This document shows, one piece after another, positions 54,951 to 62,929 of a DNA stretch of 64,000 nucleotides. The translations under genes were made by a program, and so were the position numbers. The notes under the pieces are model-generated. The model was not told the origin of the DNA. It did no database searches and saw nothing but the letters and a program-made list of their open reading frames with translations. The stretch spans positions 99,468 to 163,467 of the forward strand of contig NZ_RCNR01000009.1 of NCBI RefSeq assembly GCF_009725985.1, written 5' to 3'. Numbering within the stretch: position 1 is the first letter of the stretch; each line of letters opens with the position of its first letter. The stretch is from Zobellia amurskyensis. GTDB taxonomy: Bacteria > Bacteroidota > Bacteroidia > Flavobacteriales > Flavobacteriaceae.

Positions 54951-56012
54951 ATGTTAAATCCAGAAAAGTTCAAGTCATACCTGAAGCAATCGTCGAATAG
55001 CTTACTAGATCGTAGATACCATTACCTACAAAACAACCTTGCCAACAAAGCATTAAAAGAAATAGAAAAGGACAGAGGAATTCTTGACACCAAATTGAAA
55101 AAAACTGCCAACGCATATGCTATTGAAACTTTGGGTTGGAAAGGTTATTCTCCATGGTTATATGTATACTCAGCTATAAAAGGGAGTTTTAAAGAAGGCT
55201 GGATACCAGATAATTACTACGGCAAAGTAGTTATTCCAACAATTCAGGGCGACTATGGTAAAATCTCCTTTCTTAAACCTTTGTGCAACCGGATTCTTAA
55301 GGAAGAAGTAAGTCCTGAAATTGCGTCTTTTATTAACGGATTTTGGTTCGACAAAAACTTAAAACCAATTGCTCGTCAACTTTTGAAAAAATTAATATTT
55401 TCGAATAACGAGAAAATAGTTTGCAAGTTAGATCAATCCTATCAGGGACGAGGTGTATTTCTCCTGAAACAAAATACTTTTGACTTAGACTTGTTGGAAA
55501 AAAAAGGCAACTGTGTCTTGCAGAAATATATTGAACAACATCCTTTTTTTAATGAGTTTATGTCCCATTCTGTAGCAACTATTCGATTAACTACTGTAGT
55601 GGATAATGAAAATAGAATATCACTACGTGCGGGGTATGTTCGGTTTGGCAGAGCAAATGAAACCCATGTACAATCTAGCAACCATATTCGTGTTCCCTTA
55701 GGCCTTAGGAATGGTACATTCTATGCAGAAGGGTACCTACCTGATTGGAAAACGAGTACCGTGCATCCTGATTCGGGAGTTAGCTTCTCACACAAAACTA
55801 TTCCTCAATACAATGAGTGCGTTCAATTGGCCATAAAACTTCACGGTCAATTACCCATGGTACGAAGTATTGGCTGGGATTTTACCATAGACAAAGAAAA
55901 CAGGCCCGTTTTGATGGAATGGAACGGTTATAGCAACGACATAAAATTTTCAGAGGCTACACAGGGCCCTTGTTTTAAAGATTTAAATTGGCATCTTTTG
56001 AATAAGAGTTAG
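54951..56012 (+). CDS. Sugar-transfer-associated ATP-grasp enzyme
   Basis: A 353-residue ATP-grasp protein of the type seen in polysaccharide loci (ATPgrasp_ST). ATP-binding strands CKLDQSYQGRGVFLL (about 162-176) and the KYIEQHP hinge precede HSVATIRLTTVVDNE (about 206-220), and the Mg-binding end is WDFTIDKENRPVLMEWNGYS (about 308-327). These enzymes ligate a carboxylate to an amine or thiol at the expense of ATP, so a sugar-amino acid amide is a likely product, although its exact partners are unknown. With the CapK-like gene it makes a two-step acid-activation and ligation pair. Confidence 0.85.
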   Translation: MLNPEKFKSYLKQSSNSLLDRRYHYLQNNLANKALKEIEKDRGILDTKLKKTANAYAIETLGWKGYSPWLYVYSAIKGSFKEGWIPDNYYGKVVIPTIQGDYGKISFLKPLCNRILKEEVSPEIASFINGFWFDKNLKPIARQLLKKLIFSNNEKIVCKLDQSYQGRGVFLLKQNTFDLDLLEKKGNCVLQKYIEQHPFFNEFMSHSVATIRLTTVVDNENRISLRAGYVRFGRANETHVQSSNHIRVPLGLRNGTFYAEGYLPDWKTSTVHPDSGVSFSHKTIPQYNECVQLAIKLHGQLPMVRSIGWDFTIDKENRPVLMEWNGYSNDIKFSEATQGPCFKDLNWHLLNKS

Positions 56013-56028
56013 AGATTCTATTTTTTGG

Positions 56029-56934
56029 TTATAATCTAATTTGATAATTCTCTCCAATAAATTGCTTCATCTTCTCAGTGTTTTCCCCGCAAGCTTTTTT
56101 AACTTCGTAAACTTTGGCGTCTACTAGAGTCCGATACCACCAACCTTGTAGAAAATGCCATAAAAACCCTTCCTTCCCTTGAGTGAATCCAAGTTTAAAA
56201 AAATAACGATAAACAAAATAGATAAACGAACGCCAAAACAGGGGCATATTGGCATATTTTTCTTTTTTATCGCGTTTGGATTGGGCATCTGCCGACATCA
56301 TATGGGAAATACTCTGCTCCGCTTCTCGGGTAATTAGTGGGTACTGAATGTTTAACAATTCTATTGCCTCACGGGTTGCATAATTATTGTGCTTGTCAAT
56401 CCACCAACCTAGCGGATTTAAATTATAATCTACAAAATATCCATCAAACATAATACTTTCACCTTCCGTAAGTACAATATGTTCATCCATCCAACGATTT
56501 TCACATATGGCTTGTTTGTAACGGAACAACCGGAGAATATTCATCTTAATCATGCCCTTGGTCATGAGCTTATCTAAAAAATACATCTTTCGTTCAAATA
56601 CAATTCCTGAGATATGAGACCCAAGTGATGGCAACTTCTCGTTTATTTCATCTACCAATGCATCCGTCAAGTATTCATCAGCATCTAAGCGGAATACCCA
56701 CTGGGTTTGAATTGGTAAATTAAGGAGTCCCCAATTAAACTGTTTAGCATGATTATTTTCCCATTTATTCTGATATACTTGAGCCCCTAATGATATGGCA
56801 ATCTCTACCGTTCTATCAGAAGAAAAAGAATCAACAATAAATACAGCCTCAGAAAAACGTTGTGCATTTTTGATACAGCGTTCAATATGTTTTTCTTCGT
56901 TATAAGTAAGAATAATGGTAGATATAGAATGCAT
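56029..56934 (-). CDS. Glycosyltransferase family 2 (WaaE/KdtX-like)
   Basis: A 301-residue inverting GT-A enzyme. STIILTYNEEKHIERCI (5-21), VDSFSSDRT (35-43) and RLDADEY (about 82-88, the D-x-D metal site) are clear, and the CENRWMDEHIVL segment (about 139-150) is usual in WaaE-like transferases of the lipid or core-sugar type. The C-terminal helices anchor it to the membrane. It is the last gene of the minus-strand operon and overlaps the previous gene by one base (TAATG). It is convergent with the ATP-grasp gene. Confidence 0.88.
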   Translation of the reverse strand: MHSISTIILTYNEEKHIERCIKNAQRFSEAVFIVDSFSSDRTVEIAISLGAQVYQNKWENNHAKQFNWGLLNLPIQTQWVFRLDADEYLTDALVDEINEKLPSLGSHISGIVFERKMYFLDKLMTKGMIKMNILRLFRYKQAICENRWMDEHIVLTEGESIMFDGYFVDYNLNPLGWWIDKHNNYATREAIELLNIQYPLITREAEQSISHMMSADAQSKRDKKEKYANMPLFWRSFIYFVYRYFFKLGFTQGKEGFLWHFLQGWWYRTLVDAKVYEVKKACGENTEKMKQFIGENYQIRL

Positions 56935-57479
56935 TAGTCCTTTGTTTCTCGCTTTTTTATAAATTTAGCAGGATTACCCCCTACTACCGTCCAAGATTCC
57001 ACATCTTTAAAAACTGCTGCCCTAGCTCCTACTACAGCACCTTCCCCTACAATAACTCCAGGTCCAACAAATGCTTCTGCAGCTATCCAAGCAAATTTGG
57101 ATATTCTAATAGGTTTTGTATATAACGGGTGCCCTTTTAAAGTAAAATCATGAGTACCTGTACAGATATAAGAACGCTGGGATACAATTGAGCGATATTC
57201 AAGAATTATCTTTCCTTGGGAATATAAATCCACCCCATCAGCTACACCAACCTCATCGTGTACTTCCAAATTCCATGGAGCCCAAATTTTCACTTTAGGG
57301 TAAATATGTACCCCCTTACCAATTTTAGCCCCAAACAATCGCAAAAGCAATGAGCGCCAACTATGCATTGGCCTAGGTGAATATTTAAATAAAATCAAAT
57401 ATACTATATTCCAAACTAATCTTGTTGCTCTGTTTTTAACAGAAAAAGATGCACCAGTGTAAGTATCTTGATTATGCAT
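56934..57479 (-). CDS. WcaF-like acetyltransferase
   Basis: A 181-residue acetyltransferase with left-handed beta-helix repeats, of the colanic acid WcaF type. MHSWRSLLLRLFGAKIGKG (about 38-56) and ICTGTHDFT with the catalytic His (about 110-118) are characteristic. IAAEAFVGPGVIVGEGAVVG (about 132-151) shows the hexapeptides and VVGGNPAKFIKKR the usual ending. It O-acetylates a sugar of the repeat unit using acetyl-CoA. It overlaps the flanking genes, so it is within one operon. Confidence 0.9.
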   Translation of the reverse strand: MHNQDTYTGASFSVKNRATRLVWNIVYLILFKYSPRPMHSWRSLLLRLFGAKIGKGVHIYPKVKIWAPWNLEVHDEVGVADGVDLYSQGKIILEYRSIVSQRSYICTGTHDFTLKGHPLYTKPIRISKFAWIAAEAFVGPGVIVGEGAVVGARAAVFKDVESWTVVGGNPAKFIKKRETKD

Positions 57480-58641
57480 TTTGGACCTTATTTATAAATT
57501 GGCCAACTGCTTGTGAGATGGTAAAATAATCTTGATATACCCTTTCCGCTGCAGAGCTCATCTCACTTTTCTTTAAAGAATCAAAAGAAAGCCACTCCTT
57601 TAGCATATCATAGGTCTGCTTCTCCGTATCGTCTTTCACTATGCCTCCATTACCTTTTGCTATTTCACGCCATATATTTACCTTATTACTTATTAAAACT
57701 GGTGTATTACAAGCCAAAGCTTCCACTACCGCAATACCAAAATTTTCTTGGTGGCTAGGCAAAACAAAAGCCTCACTTTCGTAAAAAGCGCCCCATTTGG
57801 CATCACCGCTTAACATCCCTGAGAACAAAATATTGGGAGATGCTGCGGCCAAGGCCTGCATCTCTCTACCATAATCATGATTATTCGGACCGGCGATTAT
57901 CAATTGAGGTAGCATCTCCAATTCATTTTCTAATCTTAAATAAGCGTTGATTAGCAAATTCACTCCTTTTTTGGAATGAATTCTACTCAAAAACAAAAGA
58001 AAGGGTTTACCATTCCACTTAGGAACAGTATGAGCAAAAGCCTCCTTCATGGGAATTTTTCTTTGTGGTGGCTGTTGAATACCATACCCCACATTTATTT
58101 GTCTCTTAGGCTTATAATTAGGAAAAGTAGTGCGTGCCAATAATAATTCTTCTTCACAAGTAAATAAGACACCGTCAGCTTCATTTATAACTGTATTTTC
58201 AACCAACCTCCAATATATCTTGTTCCGTAACGCCTTTAACTTCCTTTCTTTGGCGTTTTGGAAATAAGGGTCCAACATACCATGTGGCATAATAAAGACC
58301 TTGGGGGGGGTCCCATTCTGTTTTCGAAACAAAAGTAAAGCTTTAATGGTCGCATAACTATGATATAACCAAAGAGCATGAACAACAATTATATCATATT
58401 GATTAAAATGGTCAATCAACCATGGAATGAGTTTCTCATTATATTTCCAAGGAGTCTTGCTGGCTCCTAATGCATGTATTTTAAACGAGTCTTGTCCTAA
58501 ATACTCAGAATTAGGTTCATCAAAACAAACCACCTCATTTTCTACACCATATTTATCTATTTCGGGAATAGCATTGCGTATACCTTGACATGGTCCTCCT
58601 TGCTTAGGGTCCATACTAGAAATTACTCTGAGTATTTTCAT
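57472..58641 (-). CDS. Glycosyltransferase family 4
   Basis: A 389-residue GT4 enzyme. LFLSRIHSKKGVNLLINAY (about 215-233) and LPSHQENFGIAVVEALACNTP (about 299-319) are the donor-domain motifs. The N-terminal DPKQGGPCQGIRNAIPEID (11-29) is the acceptor-side glycine loop of a WcaC- or WbaZ-like transferase. The sugar is unknown. It overlaps the acetyltransferase gene by eight bases and the preceding GT gene by four. Confidence 0.89.
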   Translation of the reverse strand: MKILRVISSMDPKQGGPCQGIRNAIPEIDKYGVENEVVCFDEPNSEYLGQDSFKIHALGASKTPWKYNEKLIPWLIDHFNQYDIIVVHALWLYHSYATIKALLLFRKQNGTPPKVFIMPHGMLDPYFQNAKERKLKALRNKIYWRLVENTVINEADGVLFTCEEELLLARTTFPNYKPKRQINVGYGIQQPPQRKIPMKEAFAHTVPKWNGKPFLLFLSRIHSKKGVNLLINAYLRLENELEMLPQLIIAGPNNHDYGREMQALAAASPNILFSGMLSGDAKWGAFYESEAFVLPSHQENFGIAVVEALACNTPVLISNKVNIWREIAKGNGGIVKDDTEKQTYDMLKEWLSFDSLKKSEMSSAAERVYQDYFTISQAVGQFINKVQNA

Positions 58642-59621
58642 TTTAAGGTTTTATAAAGTTCTAGATATTGTGACGCGATATTTTCCGCTGAAAATCTTTT
58701 GGCATTTTCTAGCCCCTTCTCTATAAGATCAACTCGGTACGCATCATTAGAGATGATGGTCTGGTATGCTTGTCTAATTGAACTTACTTCTTCAGGATTA
58801 ACCATAACAGCAGCACCTGAAGCCACCTCAATTAAAGGTTCTATATTTGAAGTTACAACGACCCTACCCGTTTTTTGTCCTTCTATGACCGGCATACCAA
58901 ATCCTTCGTACACCGATGGGAAGTTTACGATATCACAGTTTTTATATTCGTTTTTGATTCCTTCATCCGTAAGATTACATTGATTTGAGTAATCAATATC
59001 ATATTTTTTCATTAATACTACTTGCTCATCCTTTAGTTTTCCAATAACTCTTAGATGACAAGGTATTCCAGACAAGGCTTCAATAGTACGGTCCAAATTT
59101 TTATTCCATCCTGTTCCTATATGAAGTATAATTGGTTTCTCATGATTAAAAGCTTTCTCAACCGGCACGAAAATTGGATCTACCGCATTATGAATAACTT
59201 TTAATTTATTCGTTTGAATCTGAGTTAAAATGTTTTGCTTGGTCTGGTTTGAAATACACACCACCACATCGGCAATTTTAATCGGAAAATATAACCAAAA
59301 CAACCATTTGTACAATCTTTTAAAAGGGTTTTTAACATTATCTAAAAACACCAAATCATGTATCGTTAAAACTGTTTTAACCCCTATTAAAGCCAAGAGT
59401 ACATCATGAATATGCCCCGTAATATGGTGTATGGCTTTTTTATCTCTTTTATTATAGGTAAACCATACGTTCCTAATAACATTACCCGGCATAGAGCCTT
59501 CAGAAGGCACCTCGTATATGTTAATCTCAACTGACTTATTTAAGTTGGATATAAGAGTGCGAAAGACACGATGGATAGAATGGCCCACGTTAGGATGCCG
59601 AAAGAAATAATTGACTTTCAT
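58638..59621 (-). CDS. Glycosyltransferase family 4
   Basis: A 327-residue GT4 enzyme and first gene of the minus-strand operon. ILHIGTGWNKNLDRTIEAL (about 165-183) and SVYEGFGMPVIEGQKTGR (about 237-254) form the donor site, and HITGHIHDVLLAL (about 65-77) belongs to the acceptor domain. The acceptor is probably the growing lipid-linked unit. Its promoter should be in the 335-base gap upstream (59622-59956). Confidence 0.88.
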   Translation of the reverse strand: MKVNYFFRHPNVGHSIHRVFRTLISNLNKSVEINIYEVPSEGSMPGNVIRNVWFTYNKRDKKAIHHITGHIHDVLLALIGVKTVLTIHDLVFLDNVKNPFKRLYKWLFWLYFPIKIADVVVCISNQTKQNILTQIQTNKLKVIHNAVDPIFVPVEKAFNHEKPIILHIGTGWNKNLDRTIEALSGIPCHLRVIGKLKDEQVVLMKKYDIDYSNQCNLTDEGIKNEYKNCDIVNFPSVYEGFGMPVIEGQKTGRVVVTSNIEPLIEVASGAAVMVNPEEVSSIRQAYQTIISNDAYRVDLIEKGLENAKRFSAENIASQYLELYKTLK

Positions 59622-59956
59622 TCAAAAAATAGTTTTCAACTAATTTTTATTGGTTTATATTCTTTCCGTAAAAAAATATAGCCTAATATATGATACTCAT
59701 TTAACCCATGCCGTATAAGTAATAAAACAGTATTATAATTCAATAAAACAAAACGACCGATGCCCTTAAACGCTGTAAATATCAATCATTTGTATCTTAA
59801 TAAAAAACTATTACGCCATTAATAGAGAAGATCTGCTCAACTTTTACAACCTTACTATTAAATCCATAAACACCATTAGAATTTCTTACTTAATCGGTAG
59901 TATATCAAAGTATTTTTAATTATCAATCGTATTTTATCTTATTAAAATAGGCCCAA
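59622..59956. other. Intergenic region between GT operon and beta-helix gene
   Basis: About 335 very AT-rich bases. It should hold the minus-strand promoter of the four-gene glycosyltransferase operon, but no clear TAnnTTTG box was found. No ORF, RNA gene or strong terminator was seen. Confidence 0.4.
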
Positions 59957-62188
59957 TTAATTAACATTTGTCAATCGAATCAATTCCATTTCCACTTTAA
60001 CTTTACCCACACCCTGAAAATCTTCATTGGTCTCAAGATATATTGGTTGATTTGCTCCATTTGCATCAAGGTTAACAACTTTAGATATTGACCCCAAGGA
60101 ATTAGATACTGACGACAAAATGACACCATCTGTGCCCCATGGCTTTACACCCAATGAAGCTTCTATACTTGAACTAAGAGGCTCTAAAGTAGTCACCTCA
60201 AATTTATTTACGCCGAAATTTGGTGGCACCTCTATATCAAGAAATTGTAAATTTCCAGATTTAAGATTAACATCCTCTGTACGAGTCCATATTTCTTTCT
60301 TTTCCGTACCAATTTTCTCAACTACAAAATTATTATTCACATCGGTAATTTTAGCATAATTCGTATTAGGATTGGAAGAGTCTTGAAAAATTAGTTTCAT
60401 CGATTGCCCTAAGGAATTTGTATCAATTTCTCGCCAACCTCTTACAGTAATTTCAAATTTATTACCACTACCATTATTTCTCGTTTCCGAATCCAACCCT
60501 ATAACACTTATAAAGTCATTCTTAACAATATGATTTTTAATATCTAAACTAGAATTTATCACAGTATTATTTGAACCAAAAACAGAAAATGGACCATCTA
60601 TCTCAGCAGCTAAATTATTAACACGCACTTCAACATTATCCATAGTGATACCATCACCATGGACCCCACCTAATGGATAAAATTTAGTTGTATCAGCAAT
60701 ATCCTTAATAACAATATTTTTGAAAGAACAGTTATTAATTTCATCAACGAAACGTACTGCTATAAATCCAAACGAAGGATCAAATATAGACGAGTCATTT
60801 TCAGAGTAGATATTAGAGAATGAGCTGTTTTTTATATTACCCAAATCTGCCAAACCATCTCTACGGTACGATTTATAATTATCAACTACGACGTCAGACA
60901 CATTAGACACTAGTTTTAAAGAATTACAATACCCACTATGCATCTTACGGACATTTTCAGTACCCACATAATTACCGTAATCATAAGTATTGTATATTTT
61001 AATATTACTCAAAACATAATCACTAGAATCGTCAGTATTAAAATACATTAGATGTGGTGGTGGCATCCAATAAGCTGCCCCCCCTATATTCCTGCCATCT
61101 GCACTTTGCACATCAGAATATCTATAAGACTTTAAACCATCAGAAATAAAACCTTGGACAATACCCTGTATACCCATTATTACACCATCCAAAGTCACGT
61201 TTTTAAAAATAATATTCCTAGGGATGTCAGTGCGCCCAGAGGTCTTAGTTACTGTTTGATTACCGGTGTGCTGCTCCTTTAGCTTAATCGCCCATTGTAT
61301 AAACGTATCCGCAGTCTTCCCTCTTGCCTTAAAAGTAACGTCGTCAAATAATACATTTTTAGCAGCTTCTACTGAAAATAAAGCCCTAAAAGATGAAGGT
61401 CCTCTCCATACGGGATTGACAGAATTAAATACAATATTTTTTGTGCTTTTCAAGTAATCTTTTACTTGAACCACGTTCAATGTATTACTACTCGGAGAAT
61501 CACTAAAGGTAGCATCATACTTTTGGTCATAAAGAAAAGTAATATTTTTGATTGTTATATCCTTAGTTAGGACGATAAAAAAGGCCGGGGACATTAGGCT
61601 ATTAATAACAATATTAGCATCATTAGCCCCTTCAATCCATGTATTATCTTCCAAAAAGATAGATTTCTTACCGGTTTCTTCAAGATCTAAGAACATGTCC
61701 CTATCCACTAACACCTTAGCATGAATATTTTCAGCCTCAGTTAAGGTCTCAACAAAATCTTCCCGATCATCATTTTCACCGTCCATAGAAGCACCAAACC
61801 ATTGAGGCTTTAAGTATTCAGTTTTAAAACTCCCTTCTAAATCAAGAGCATCAAAAATCTGATTTTCCGTAGTAGTTTCTATAATGCTTTCATCCCCACG
61901 CACGGTTCCATTCCCCAGGATACCTCCATTAAACCGTATGGTTATATTCTCAGGTAAAATGATGGTCTGTCCGGCAAGATCAAAATCATAACGAATCTCC
62001 CAGACCGAGTCACTATAGTCTTCAGGTATATTTTGCCAGTCAAATGCCAAGGGGATAATATGTACAGGACCACTATCTGCCTCCGAATGTTGGGGTTCGG
62101 GTATAGCTTTTTCATCTATTGCATAGTGGTAGTTTTGGGCACTTACCGTAACTACACACATTAGAAAAAGAAATTTTAAACACTTCAT
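59957..62188 (-). CDS. Secreted right-handed beta-helix protein (pectate-lyase-3-like)
   Basis: A 743-residue exported protein with a signal peptide ending VSAQ (about 15-18). PQWFGASMDGENDDREDFVE (about 128-147) matches the FGA-GDG-TDD signature at the start of pectate_lyase_3 domains. Residues about 150-570 are short repeats with asparagine ladders (for example NIVFNSVNPV, NIIFKNVTLDGV, NCSFKNIVIKDI), the sign of a parallel beta-helix. The last ~150 residues are a separate beta domain. No T9SS tail is present. It could be a lyase, a hydrolase or a carbohydrate-binding surface protein. Next to the capsule locus, trimming or binding of that glycan is plausible. The gene overlaps the preceding one by four bases. 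Confidence 0.72.
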   Translation of the reverse strand: MKCLKFLFLMCVVTVSAQNYHYAIDEKAIPEPQHSEADSGPVHIIPLAFDWQNIPEDYSDSVWEIRYDFDLAGQTIILPENITIRFNGGILGNGTVRGDESIIETTTENQIFDALDLEGSFKTEYLKPQWFGASMDGENDDREDFVETLTEAENIHAKVLVDRDMFLDLEETGKKSIFLEDNTWIEGANDANIVINSLMSPAFFIVLTKDITIKNITFLYDQKYDATFSDSPSSNTLNVVQVKDYLKSTKNIVFNSVNPVWRGPSSFRALFSVEAAKNVLFDDVTFKARGKTADTFIQWAIKLKEQHTGNQTVTKTSGRTDIPRNIIFKNVTLDGVIMGIQGIVQGFISDGLKSYRYSDVQSADGRNIGGAAYWMPPPHLMYFNTDDSSDYVLSNIKIYNTYDYGNYVGTENVRKMHSGYCNSLKLVSNVSDVVVDNYKSYRRDGLADLGNIKNSSFSNIYSENDSSIFDPSFGFIAVRFVDEINNCSFKNIVIKDIADTTKFYPLGGVHGDGITMDNVEVRVNNLAAEIDGPFSVFGSNNTVINSSLDIKNHIVKNDFISVIGLDSETRNNGSGNKFEITVRGWREIDTNSLGQSMKLIFQDSSNPNTNYAKITDVNNNFVVEKIGTEKKEIWTRTEDVNLKSGNLQFLDIEVPPNFGVNKFEVTTLEPLSSSIEASLGVKPWGTDGVILSSVSNSLGSISKVVNLDANGANQPIYLETNEDFQGVGKVKVEMELIRLTNVN

Positions 62189-62925
62189 TGTCCTGATATT
62201 ATATAAGCGTTATCCCCTGACTTTCGCAATAGCCCAAATCGAACATTACCACTTGCGCTTTCAAAAATGGCCGTACCGCCATCATTATAGTTCAAAGATA
62301 CGCCACTGGCTGCTTTTACCGTAAGTAAAGCTCCATTATGGGCTTCCAAATTAATCGTCTCACCTATTTTCATAGATGAAAAGCTAGAAGTAATGGTAAA
62401 AGTGGCTGTTTTGGTACATTCCAGTGTATTGTTAACATCTCCAGAAGCTATGTTTCTAGAGGATTGTAAAGAAACAATTGCTGCACTTTTAACCGGCGTA
62501 CTTGTTGAACCACCAGTAACGTTTTCGGCATATTTAGCATACAAAGCATAGGGGACGCTCAGCAATTGGCTTACCCCTATAATAGAATAATTACTACCTC
62601 CATTGGGATCTACTTGAGTCTCTATGAAAAAAGGGCCGTTAGCCCATGGTATCTCGCTAAAATTACCAGAAACACGGTTACCCGAACCAATTTCTAAACT
62701 AACCAGACCATTGGCATTGGTGGTAGCCGCATGTGTCTCTTCATAGGCACTTGTTCCATTAACAGAACCTTGGCGCACTATAATTTTAAGATTTACTGGA
62801 GCATCTAACACCAAACTATTATCACTTGACCGGATAATAGCCTGATAACTCATTTTTTCAGGAGCCTGTGCCGACATTTCTATGATGGCAAGCAACATAA
62901 AAGCGCAAAGTACTTTTAATTTCAT
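62185..62925 (-). CDS. Secreted protein with the MSYQA repeat-type domain
   Basis: A 246-residue exported protein with an N-terminal signal peptide (about 1-20). Residues about 21-135 form a domain often seen in secreted flavobacterial proteins: EKMSYQAIIRSSDNSLV (about 23-39), ATTNANGLVSLEIGSG (about 67-82) and the SQLLSVPYALYAKYAENV end (about 119-136). The C-terminal ~110 residues are beta-rich and unfamiliar. Its function is unknown; I infer an extracellular structural or adhesive role. It is cotranscribed with the genes on either side. Confidence 0.65.
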   Translation of the reverse strand: MKLKVLCAFMLLAIIEMSAQAPEKMSYQAIIRSSDNSLVLDAPVNLKIIVRQGSVNGTSAYEETHAATTNANGLVSLEIGSGNRVSGNFSEIPWANGPFFIETQVDPNGGSNYSIIGVSQLLSVPYALYAKYAENVTGGSTSTPVKSAAIVSLQSSRNIASGDVNNTLECTKTATFTITSSFSSMKIGETINLEAHNGALLTVKAASGVSLNYNDGGTAIFESASGNVRFGLLRKSGDNAYIISGQ

Positions 62926-62929
62926 AGCA

